Source of the DNA: Branchiostoma floridae
Taxonomy: Eukaryota > Chordata > Leptocardii > Amphioxiformes > Branchiostomatidae
Length of the DNA stretch: 64,000 nt
Assembly: GCF_000003815.2 (NCBI RefSeq)
Contig: NC_049987.1
Coordinates: 15,794,552 to 15,858,551, forward strand
Direction of reading: 5' to 3'
This document shows positions 36,601 through 48,735 of this stretch, one piece after another (the first letter of the stretch is position 1; each line of letters begins with the position of its first letter). Made by a program: the position numbers and the translations under genes. The notes below the pieces were generated by a model. That model was not told the origin of the DNA. It ran no database searches and saw only the letters and a program-made list of their open reading frames with translations.

Positions 36601-39600
36601 ATTCCAGCAACATCCAAGTTGCCTCAGCCACGGAGACTCTTAAACTCGAAGGCGCATCTGTGTCTAAAATACAAGTGTACGAGGTTATCATAAGACTGCC
36701 CTAACTGTACTTGAAATGCCTTGTAAATATTAGACAATAACGCAGATTGTCAGCAAGGTTTCCAATGATCCAACAAGAAAAACTCGTTGTATATGTATTT
36801 GTCAGATTACAATCTATGTAACTAAACATTATATGCATGTTTGTGTACGTGTGTGTTTGCGCTTTTGTGTGCATGTATATATGCATGTATGTGCGTGTTT
36901 GTATGTGTATGTGTCTGTTGTGTGTGTGTGTACATGAATGTATGTGTGTGTACATGAATGTGTGTTTGTGTGTGTGTACATGAATGTGTCTCTGTGTGTG
37001 TCTGTGTACATGAATGTGTCTCTGTGTGTGTATCTGTGTGTGTGTGTGTATCTGTGTGTGTGTGCGTATCTGTGTGTGTGTATCTCTCTGTGTGTGTGTC
37101 TAATAGTATCTGTGTGCGTGTATCTGTGTTTGTGTGTGTATACTTATATACACTCATGTCTTACAGTTTGTAGCGAACAATCAAATCGCTACAATCTGCA
37201 CGATGTATACCAACCCTGAACGTCTTTTATAGTCTCTCCTTCCCATGTGACCGCCACACCTACTAACCTGTGACAGCTGCTGTACTGACGGCGATGCTCC
37301 TCCCCAGCCTGCTCACGGCCACCACACCGATGTCATACCGAGTACCAGGGACCAGACCTGTCAACTCACATCTGTCCACGTCTCCTGACTTCTGTATGGA
37401 AGTACGCCTTCCATCGCCGGTGTAGGTTATGTTGTATGCGGTCAGCACAGCTTTTGGTGTTAGCCATGAGATGGAAATAGTGTCGGTTGTCCAGTCGTCC
37501 ACACCTAATCCTATCGGAGGGTCAGTTCCTATGATAAAAAAGAAAATATATCGTTTAGCAGAGAAAAAATAGTATTGCAGCAATGGTAAAAAAAGACAAA
37601 AGACAAGTTAAAAGATTTAAAATTTACCCGTACGCCATTACTTGAACCTTGAATTGCTATTTTCCAAGCAGAGGTTGCGTCATTAGATACGTGGAAATAG
37701 AAGTGAGCGGAATTTTTACCGGCACTACTATCTACGCGGCCCAAAATGCTACAACTGGAATCTGTAATATATAATATCACAATGAAATGCACTTGTTTGA
37801 TTTTCTCTAGTTTATGTACAAGACCCTGCTTGGAGGTGCAGTGAAACATTTCCTTACTTGTCGCAGCTGTAATTGTCACTTCCGGTCCTTCGTTGTACCT
37901 GTTGATGCTTGTGGCCGATATGACATATTCCACGGCTGGACGTAGGTCGTTGAATGTTACATCAGATGAACTGGTCGGTACGTATCGTGTCACCACGATC
38001 TCACCAGTATCCATCCGCGCGATCCATATCCTGTGGCCAATAGCGAAAGAGTCGGTCCTCTGCTTCCTCCAGGAAACCCGAACGGACGTTTCTGTGATGC
38101 TCACCACCTGGAAGTCCTCGGGTGGAGGTGTCACTGGAGCGAGTGAAATGTGAGAATGATACAGTGTTAGACACATGCAGAGTATGCAAAGAAATTAGAT
38201 TATAAACATATGAATTGGGCATACAGATGATTACTAAACAAAAGCCTACAAAGCTATTATTTGCCAGCAAATGCAAAACATTTCCCCATTTTTTTCTAAA
38301 ATGAATGGAAGCGACTTTTTTTATCATCAATTAAGCAGCGTTTGACCAAGCTTAGTTCAGCACGTATCTAATTACATCTTTAAGCGTGCCATTTTTTAAG
38401 ATAATCAAATGGGTTAATGACCATTGCACTGTCCGTTACCGAAACTGTTCTAATTGAAAGGTCTGCTTGGGAGAAAATATATATCTTAAATTTTTCAAAA
38501 CAAATCATACATAAGCATGCAACTGTGTAATCTTGGATTATACATTTCTGAAAAACAAAATAACCAGTCAACATTGTTTTACCGCTGACGCCATGTGTTC
38601 GCTTCTTCCATTTTTTTACCTGCATGAAAATGCAGGTATTGATTCTGGTAGGGATCTTTGTGATTCCGGACCGATATCTTTAGAACCTCTGGATGGATTG
38701 CGATCACGTTTGCTATGGGGATAGAATGTGTGAGCCATTGTGCTATAGCGCACATTAGAAGTTTGCTGCTGTTTTGTGGTTCGTTTAAAAAATATATTTA
38801 CACCCATTTTCTTGATATGGAGTGATCTGGCCTTCCTCTCTCTCAACCAACTTTGAGACAGCTGTGACATCTGTTTTGAGTTTTCAGTGGCATGGGAGTG
38901 TGTGGAAGGGGGTTTCCAGTGCTATATCTCCAGAACAGAATGTGCGATTGCAATGATATTTGATACATGGGTTGGGGGTGCTTGCCTGATACTCAGGATT
39001 GATTTTGGGCCTCCTTGCTTTTGAACTTGACACTGCAGGTAGCCTTTTGTGTGTTGAAGGGGTGTTTATGGCGCTATATCACCAGAACTAAACGTGTGAT
39101 CGTGATGATATTTAGTACATAGGTTAGTGGTGGTTGCCTGACACTCAAGTTTGATTTTAAGCCTCCTGATGTTTGACCTTGACACTGCAGGTAGCCTTTT
39201 GTGTGTGGAAGGGACGTTTCCGGCGCTGTATCTTCAGAACGAAACGTGCGATCGCAATGACATTTGGTACATGGGTTGGTGGTGGTTGCTTGACGCTCAA
39301 GTTTGATTTTTGTTTGAACTTGACACTTGGCGGGCCGTTTTATTTTAGTGTGTTTGGGCATGGACATGCTGTGGTCTTGATTTTTTTGGGACGCATATAC
39401 CTGTCAATGTAAGTTGGAAGCGGTATTAATTTGGGCCCCCTTGCAGCATGCCCTGGAGCTGCAGAGCCAGTTTGGTCACAATGTTCCCCACATACATCTG
39501 CTTGGTGTCCCAACAGAAAATGTAAAAGGTGAATTCGATGGCTGCACAGATCAACAACTAGTAAAAAAAGTAACTGTGACCATCCCTGTCACCTCTGTAT

Positions 39601-42600
39601 GGTGTGAACCATTATACACATTGGGATATGTGCCAAATGCAGGTATAACAATAGGAAATAAAAATGAAATGGCGAGAACACTTAGCCTAGAAAGGTGTAG
39701 TTTTGGATCTCACCGTTTACCATAGGTAGATATAAAAACAATGATGGGATAATTTTGCGTCATACCATATCAACCCCAGACACGCCGCAGGTGGATAGAG
39801 GGAGTGGCAGAGACTGTCCGTGCACATGGCCTGACTCTTCTGGAGGCTACACACCTGGCTCAAGACAGATGCCTACATCTCCCCGCGACGCCCCCCCAGG
39901 CATAAGCGGAAGGATAAAGATAAAGAAGAAAAGAAAGATGAACAAGGGATTAAAATTTACCAGTTATGCACAAAACATTGATGACGTCATCAAGACTTTC
40001 TGTTGTTCCCACGATCGCGCGAACCGTGACGTTGTACTTAGTACCGCTCTTTAAACCGTTAATGGTGACGTTCGCGTATTCGTTTCCCGATTTCCGTGAC
40101 GTCACCAAATCTATTGGCTCCACACCATCCAGCACGTCCTGATACCAAATATGGCATCCCGAAAGATGGGCGGAAGGATATTTCCAACGCAGTGAAAAGC
40201 CATCCGCCCTTTCCGAACTGCAGGTCAAGTACTTCGGTTGTCCGTTCACTGAAAAAAAATCAAACCATGTTTTACCAGATGTCAAAATGTGATAACCGAA
40301 ATGTCGAATTATTAAACATTACCGTCATGCAGAAACGTTCCTGACTAACATTCCACTACTCACAAAATAAGGCACAAATAGATAAACAAACCAACCTCGC
40401 TCACAAATGAACTTCTTTGGGCGGATACAGTTTGCATCATTCCAACGATCGGGCATATTCATGGAGTTGTGAAGCCAGTAGGAGGCACAAAATTGGTCGC
40501 CCTCGTGGTAGTTTGGTTGGTTTCCACCCCACGCGGTAAACTGTCCGATAGACGTTCCATCTGTCCATAACCACGTCCCAGTAGCGCCTAAAGAAAGAAA
40601 AAGAAGAAGTGTTACTTGCCTTAGGCGTCGCCAAAAACGAGAGTAAAAAGGACGCCCTCTTCTCTCCCTTTCTTTCTGTCTTCCTCTCGCCCATGCCACG
40701 ACATACACATTTCTAATTTGACCATATTTTCAAGCAAATCTCCTGTTATGATCAGCAAATTATATTTAATTGCATATTAATTGCGCGTCGTTATCTAATG
40801 TCAAAAGCTCAATGTCACCTAGGTCGCTCAGGCCTATCCAGAATTCCTCATCGGGGTCGACCGAATTCTTCAGCGGCACAATGAAGTTGTGTGTGTCGGC
40901 GTCCTTGACGGTGGCCAGCCGGCCCCCTTCTCGTCTGCACCTGGTGTTAGCTGTGTGCCAGCTGACGAGCTCGTCAAACGCTCTGTAGCAGACGTACCCA
41001 CTCAGGTACCACCCATAGGGACAAGTTTCTGTTGGAAGAAGTATAAGGCTTTGGTAATAATCAAAATTTTCAAAACTGTACCTACACCAACTAACATGCT
41101 GGCGTAACGGTTGGGGTGATTGGCCCAGAACCCAGTGGTCTGGGGTTGAGTCCGCTGACATGCCACCTATGTTGTGCCATTAACAAAGGTACGTTACATC
41201 ACTTTCTTTTCTCACTACATCCAGGTGTTAAAATGGGTACCTGACTTCGGTACAACGAAAAAAAGGCAATGGAATGGACTCCGCCTTCCAATACCCTACT
41301 TTGGACTGAGAGCTCGGGGTTGATAACCCACTGCTTCGATTCGTCGGACGGACTCTATTTCACTTGATTTGACTTTAGACAGCTCTATAGAAACAAAGTA
41401 GACGAATGTATCAAGAAATTAATGCCTGTGCCATTCCGTGTGACATGTTCGTAGTAGTTGGAATGTCACAATGCCACATACTTTATGTCGCACGTTACGA
41501 AAATCAAGCGAAAAGGGTAGTATTTTGTCTTAAATATTGCCATAGCACGGTATCGTTACGATATTGTGCACGTTCCTAGTATCTATTTGGTTTCCAGATA
41601 AGAGGAGACACCGTATGTACTTGTACATAGAATGCCAAGGTAGAATGTTTCTTTCCCCTCTGGAAGGTTTTAGTTTTTATATAGAATTGTCGATCTATAA
41701 TGTTCAGTGGTGCAACCAGGTTTCAAAACAACAACAGCCAGACCGTTATTGCAACCCGTTTGAGATGTTTTGTTTTGTTCTCATTTAGGTTTTCTTTTCT
41801 ATTTTTACGCGTTTAAAACAAATAGATAATATATTCACAATAAGACACCAAAATTCATGTCAGCGAGAGATATTTCTAAATATCTCTCGCTGACATGAAT
41901 TTTGGTGTTTGTTAAAACAATCATCATGACAAATAATAGCGATGTTTTTTTGTTTTTGTTTTCAAATTTAAAAACGTACCTTCACATGCTTCTCTCACTA
42001 TAGCGATCTGGTGTTCATTCAGGGAGAAGTCAAAGAGTTGTAGGCAGGATATTCGCCCTGCATACTCTTGGTACCCTGCACTAACGTCATGCTGCGTTGC
42101 TAGCTCAGCAGCCATGGTATAATTCTTGCTCCCGGCTTTAACGCTGTCGACCCAAACAGCTTGGTCCCCCGTGCTATAGTCATAACTCCCACCAACATAA
42201 TGCCAGCGATCTGTGGCAAGGGGAGGTGAAGTCGTGGATGAGGAATCTGCAGATCCCTCCCTGCGAATTACTCTGAAATGTCAGAGAAAACAACAATAAT
42301 TGGCTTTGCTTGCTGCTAGTAGTTAAGAATCAGATAGAAGCAGCACGCGAACATGCTTGGTGCGATGCGGTACGGCCTCTTGAAGTTAGGGGTCTGGCGC
42401 AGAAGGTTGATGAACTGCCCGACAGGGTGTCTCGTGCCTGGCTGCGCTTGTGCCCTCACACGGACCTGCACACAGGCTTGCCAACGGGGCCCCGCGTACA
42501 GGCTCGGTGAAGAGCCTGACTCAATCCTATGCGCCTGGCAGGGCTTTCCGATGCGCCGGTCTTGCGTACACGCTCACGGGCTTGTTGAGGAACCCTACAC

Positions 42601-45600
42601 GACCGCGCAGTCCAGGCTGCGCTTGCCGGCGATTTTGTGATGTCCTGTATAAAAAATCTGCTATGAGTTCCCACCAGATTTGGCATCATCTGACAGGTTC
42701 AAGATTTCATTATCCATGCTGGTCGACACTATTTCGTAGTCATACTTAACTCTATCCAGACCGGGGGGGGGGGGGACTAAAAGTACCTGCGCCAACTTTG
42801 ACATCCTATAACTGCCGAACGACGTTCGTTGGTTTTATTGCGAGACCAAACTTGTTTATCTATATCATTAACATCCTGCGTAAGTTTAAATTACATTTCT
42901 AATTAAATATTCATAATTTATGCTAATTTGATGACGTCATGGCTCAAAATCCAAGATGGCGGACAATGCCATTATCAACATTAAATACATGTTATTTTTA
43001 CTCAAATTCCGTCAAAATCTTTTATTTTCTTACAAAATACAATCACTTGAACCCTTTTAGTCCACTTATATTGGATTTTGGGGTTATATGTAGAAAAAAA
43101 AACGTATTTCAGAAAATTCAAGCTTGTCGATCCAAAATGGCGGACAAATGACGTGATTTTCTGACGTCATACAGGCGTCAGCGTCGTCATCGGCAACAAA
43201 AGACTTGGCAGACTTAAAACCACAGAAGTTACCGTTTATAGTCATCATTTTGTTTAATACCTTTAGGTATAGCGAAAATTCAATATTTAGACGATTTTAG
43301 CCCCAAATATGACATTATGACGTCATAATTACGTCATATTACGTCATTACGATACCAAAATTACAGAAAATATAACACTTCACTAGTACATCATCTCCTC
43401 AAAATTTGGTGATCGTATCAAATTACGAAGGGGGGGTCAAAAGGTATCCCAAAAAAGCCCGGTCTGGATAGGGTTAAGGCTTTACAGAACCCCGGGTTGT
43501 CGTGGTCGCCCACCATGGTGCTGGATCTAAGCGCCCGGCCAAGGCGCATGGGCCAGGCCAAACATCGATATAGCTGGAGGTCTCAACCTCTCGAATATCG
43601 CGATTAATAACTTTCGCAGTTGTCCAGCTGACCGTGACGTCATCACCCATACACAGGTAGACGCCTGATTACCCTGCTAAATCGGTCAGACAGTCCTACA
43701 GGCCGCGTCTTTGGTGCTAGGACGACGGAGTCCGGCGGGGATTGTCTCCTGACGGCAAACGTTGGACGCTCTGCCTATCCTGTCGCCCGTCAGCTCGAAA
43801 ATACTCTGGCCTAATACATTGTCAATGGAGACAGAGTATTTTTAAGGTTCTTAAGAGAGCGAAAAGACCACGACACTGCCTTCTCAGTCATCGCACCTTA
43901 CGCAAAGCAGGCAGATATATTACTGTAATCCTTTTTTTTAAATAGCATTTTCTATTTTCTAAAAACGATAGACTTACGCCGTGTGAATGCTATTATTCCG
44001 TTGCCATAGATACACTCCCCTATTGGAGTCCCCCTGATAGTCGTACTCGAACAGAGGTCCTGACGCTACTGTAGGGTCCGTGTAGACGTGGGCTAGTATG
44101 GTGTAGGAAAAGCGTACGTCCAAACCACCGTCGTTGAGAATGCGAATGTGCGAGGAACCGTTGAACAGGAAAGCTTGAGATTCTGGACCGCCTGGACCTT
44201 CAACCACCTGAGTTCCTGAAGCTATGCCGTCATTTCCGTTTCCGGTAACATCTCTCGCGCCATCTTGTTCGTTCAGAGGCCACCGGCCCACTGGCTCTAG
44301 TGCTGAATCTGTACAATTAAAACAAAGAGGCATTTAACACTTAATATTTAAAAAAAAAATCATTTGTCAAGGCACACATGTGACTTACGTCGACTCTAGG
44401 CCTTTTCCGCTTGCTTAGCTGTGTATGAGTAGATTTAGGGTCTGTACGTTATTAACTGGGGGGGAGGCTCTGAGGGTCAGGTAAAAAGAATTCCATGACC
44501 CTCCTGTCTGTTTAAAGTCTGTCCGGACCTGGACCTGGGCCTAAATGTTTTGCACCTGTACCCACCCTAGTCCGTAAAAAATTGAAATCCTGATCCTCCG
44601 AATCGCCATTTCCTGCATCTTGAGGGGAAAACTGTCCTGGTAGACTTGTATTTTTTACAAGAATCAAGACAACCAGAACTTTGCGCGGTATTTTTTTCAA
44701 AGGCTCTTCCCCCTTCTAAAAAAACTTCAATGGCCCTCTTCCCAAGCCGCAAATAAAATTCAATGGCCAGTGCACAAGCCCTCCCCCCTGATGAATATCG
44801 TAGGGTCCCTTACCGAAATGCAATCTGACTAGTATAATTACTTGGCTGTTATGGGAGTAGAAACTTCAATATAGCACACCATCACCAAACTACATTTTAT
44901 GCCATAATTTCGATTCACAAAGCGATTTATANNNNNNNNNNNNNNNNNNNNNNNNNNNNNNNNNNNNNNNNNNNNNNNNNNNNNNNNNNNNNNNNNNNNN
45001 NNNNNNNNNNNNNNNNNNNNNNNNNNNNNNNTAGAGACAGAGTGCACGTGGTTAAAGTGGTTCAACAAGAGAGATGAAAGACTCACGTGCAACAACTCCA
45101 GCCCGCATGCTAGGCCAGTCTCGCCATGTCAGTGGATGGAACTTGACGTAACGGGCGGTGATGGCGCCACTGTAGGACGACAGCTCATTTCTCACAGGGG
45201 TGTTTCTGTCAGTATTCCCTGGGAAGGTCTGGAGGAAGATTGAGCACAAGTCATCGAGTGACCAGAAAGAAGGGATATGATTCGTGTGTGTGTGTGGGGT
45301 GGGGGGGGGGGTGGCATTTGAAAAAAAAAAAAAAAACTACGGATGGAATGATATGAAACTTGGCATGTGCTTAGGTCATGTCCTGTCGAAGATTGTACTC
45401 TCGTTTTTCTGGAGGTTCTCCTTAGTACTGCAGCAGAATGTCCGGGTTTAATCAAACTCTTTTTTTCAATAATTTTTTGGGGCGTTTTAGTAGCATACTT
45501 TGAAACAGGAGAACTTCAAAATAGATGAATGAGATTTCTTTTCGACTCGTAGGCAACTTCGGTGAATAACAGCGAAATAATATGTTGACTATGCAAATTA

Positions 45601-47789
45601 GATGTTAGCATAGTTAATGAGATGAATTTATATTCAAATGGTGCTTAATGACAGGAACTTTCTTCTCGTCACATATGTAGCTTGGTTCGAGAGGAATATT
45701 AATTGATAGGAACCATGCATGGTCGTATTTGCATAATTTGATTACAAAAGTGTATAATTCATTAGTTGGAAATGATAACATGTTCATACTAGTGGCACAA
45801 GTAGGTTAGACAAAAGTGAATATTATCAGGCATAACTTAAGATGAAAATAATTTTGACATCATTTGTATAATCAATGAATGTGGGAATGTTACAATAACT
45901 TCCCAAAGAAAGACATATGCAACATACTAGTATGGTATTTGAAAACAAAAATGACACAATCAAGTCATATAAATTCTGTTAATAAGAGACTATCTTGCAT
46001 ATCATTTGCAATGTAATTTGACAAAAGTACTTTGCGATGGTAAGTGGTCATGGAACTCTAGTTCCGTTTATAGAACATACATGCTAAACATACAGAACTC
46101 TTTCGTTTTGTATCTAAAATAAGTGGTTGGTAATAAACCTAAGGAGATTACGTTGCAACATTATGATAATGATACTTACTACCGTCAGTCCGTCGTCATC
46201 GCTGTAGGTAACCTCGTCTCCACTGTGCTCGCCATATGTGATGCTGTACGATGTGACCATGTGGCCACTGAATTGTTCGTCTCTACCCTGGGTGATAATC
46301 GCCGTTACAAAGTACGTCTTGTGAAGATCCACCATTAGCCATTCGCGTTGATCAGGTGTTCTAGGCGCCCAACCTCCAGAAAGCGGGAAATCCAGTACAC
46401 CGTTGTCTGGACCCTCTGTGTTGTTATACTGTGACGATGCAGACATGCTCGGGGATCGAAAGGCGTCTGCATCAAAGAAAACAAAAGATATGTAGGTGTT
46501 AACGTTTCTTGAATACCGCAATGGAACAATCGCACATGATGTCACGGGTCACGTGATTTTTTTATGCCGCAGTCTTGTTGGGTGTTAAGTTTTAATTTAC
46601 CGTCTGCAGTTCCAGGTGAGATCTGGACATCATGACCAGCAAACGTCTATCAAATGACAAGATTTACGGACGCCGATCGGCGGTCCAACTGTGCCTAACA
46701 TCTAGTGACTACATAACGTAACACAATGTAGATATAGACTAATATTGAAGCGTTGTTCAGTTGTAACCTTGATATGTATGTTTCTTTCAATTTTGGTAGA
46801 TATTATAGTAAAATGTTGCTTCAGAACATTTTTCAATCTAAGGGTGCGGTCACATACGTCTTACGATCGTCTTGAGTGTAGCCATGCATGTGTGTACGTT
46901 ACAAAGTTCAACTGTCTTGCTGCACTAAAAGGCTGTGTCGGTGGTTGGTTCCGTTACAGTCTGCTTGAAAATCCTATAGCTATGGCAGAAAAATCGTACG
47001 ACGGTCGCACGACGTACGTACTTTGTAAGCTTTGACTGGCTTACCACATTGGTTGTCAGTGATTGATACGCTCCCGTGTATCGTCCACGCTTCCCTGGAC
47101 CAGTCCAACACGTTGCCTCCCTGTCCGCACTTACGCAGAGGGAGATCTGCCTCTCTCGGTGACAGCACACGATCCCACACGTTTAAGCATGACATGTCAC
47201 CGGTGTATGCCTGGATAGGATAAAACAATATTTGTATAAGAGCTGATACTGTTATGATCTCACCACCTAGTGGGAGATTGTAATTTGCTATTTGCAAGGA
47301 AACCGCAAGGGGTCGCAAGCTGGAACAACTTCCTTCTTCTGCCAATCTGACTTAGGTCAGACGTAAGATAATGAAACCCATTGTAAACATCGTGCTGTAC
47401 AACAGAAAACGTTTCAATGTGAAATTGATTTTTTAATCCTGTCATAACGTTTCGAGTAGTACTTCATCCCTTTGAAAGGACGTTAAGTAAGGGCCCCATG
47501 TTTAAGAAGAGTCACGCCTTGAGCACGATTAATAAGAACCTGCCACACTTATCGGAAAAGCTAGGTCTCCGGACCGATCTTGAACAGGCTGTAGTCACCT
47601 GTTATGTCAGTCCTTTCAAATGTGCAGTATATTCTACCAAATAAACGAGATATCAAAAACTTTAGTTTCGCTGAAGCACATTAGAACGCCGCTAGGGGGC
47701 CATTATCGAACTTGACCTTCGTTTTCCTGACCCTACCCACCTGCCAAATATCACCAGGATTCATCAAAGGCTTTTCGAGTTATGCTTAT

Positions 47790-47842
<53 letters not shown>

Positions 47843-48703
47843 AAATATAACCTTATTGGCGAAGGTAAAAAAGAGCATGTCTTCACTTGCCTGGTCGACA
47901 TCAAATAACCCTCCTGAGTCCTGCACTTGGCCAATAATCCACGCGGGGCCTGTACGGATCACGTGACCTGTGGCCAATCCAGAGCCGGCGCCGACCTGTT
48001 GTCCATCGACGTAGAACGACCATCGGCCATCCTGACTCAGCCAGGTGTAGCACACTGTGTGGCATCTGCCATCGTCAAGGTTCAGTCTTGTCTCATTGGC
48101 TGCGGCGTGTTTGTGTGCACCGTTGATCCAGAACTAAAATCGGAACAAGTGACCTTGGTTTTGTACGATATAAATTCTTATGAATCAAAAACCCTCCGAT
48201 CTTCAGCGTAGAATAATGTCTTGCCGATGTCGACATGGGCATTAATTTCAATTTTCATTCGTAATTTGGAACTATTTTCACATTATGAAAATATCAATAT
48301 TATCATCATTACATTGGTATTTGTGTTAAAGCTGTACTACGTAAGATTTGAACAAAACAAAAAATAGCTTTTCCTACTTTTTCTTTACATTGTTAGTTCA
48401 ATCAACCCTATAGCATTGAAATATAATGAACACCGAAAAAAAAAACACTCTCCGATCATGGAGGTGATAAATAGAAGAGTGGTACCCTGAATAGTCCGTA
48501 GTAGGTTAATGCAATCTGATCACCACTGAATAGCACCCCGTTTGTCGTGTTTGAGATGTGAAGTTGCACACACGTGGTCAGAGCATCCAGCCCAGGAGGC
48601 GTGGTGACGTTCAGCCAAACGTAGTTACTGGTCGATGCCGGTTCAGGGAAAGTCATCTTCTTCAAACAACAACCTGAAATGTTTCATAGCAATCAATCAA
48701 CAG

Positions 48704-48735
<32 letters not shown>

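Noticed and set aside
36822-37219. Cys/Val-rich and His/Thr-rich ORFs
   Set aside because: Translations of a TG/CA microsatellite inside intron 14.
46835-47037. Possible further GGTCACA-type MITE in intron 4
   Set aside because: One end resembles the family but the other matches only weakly, so borders cannot be defined.
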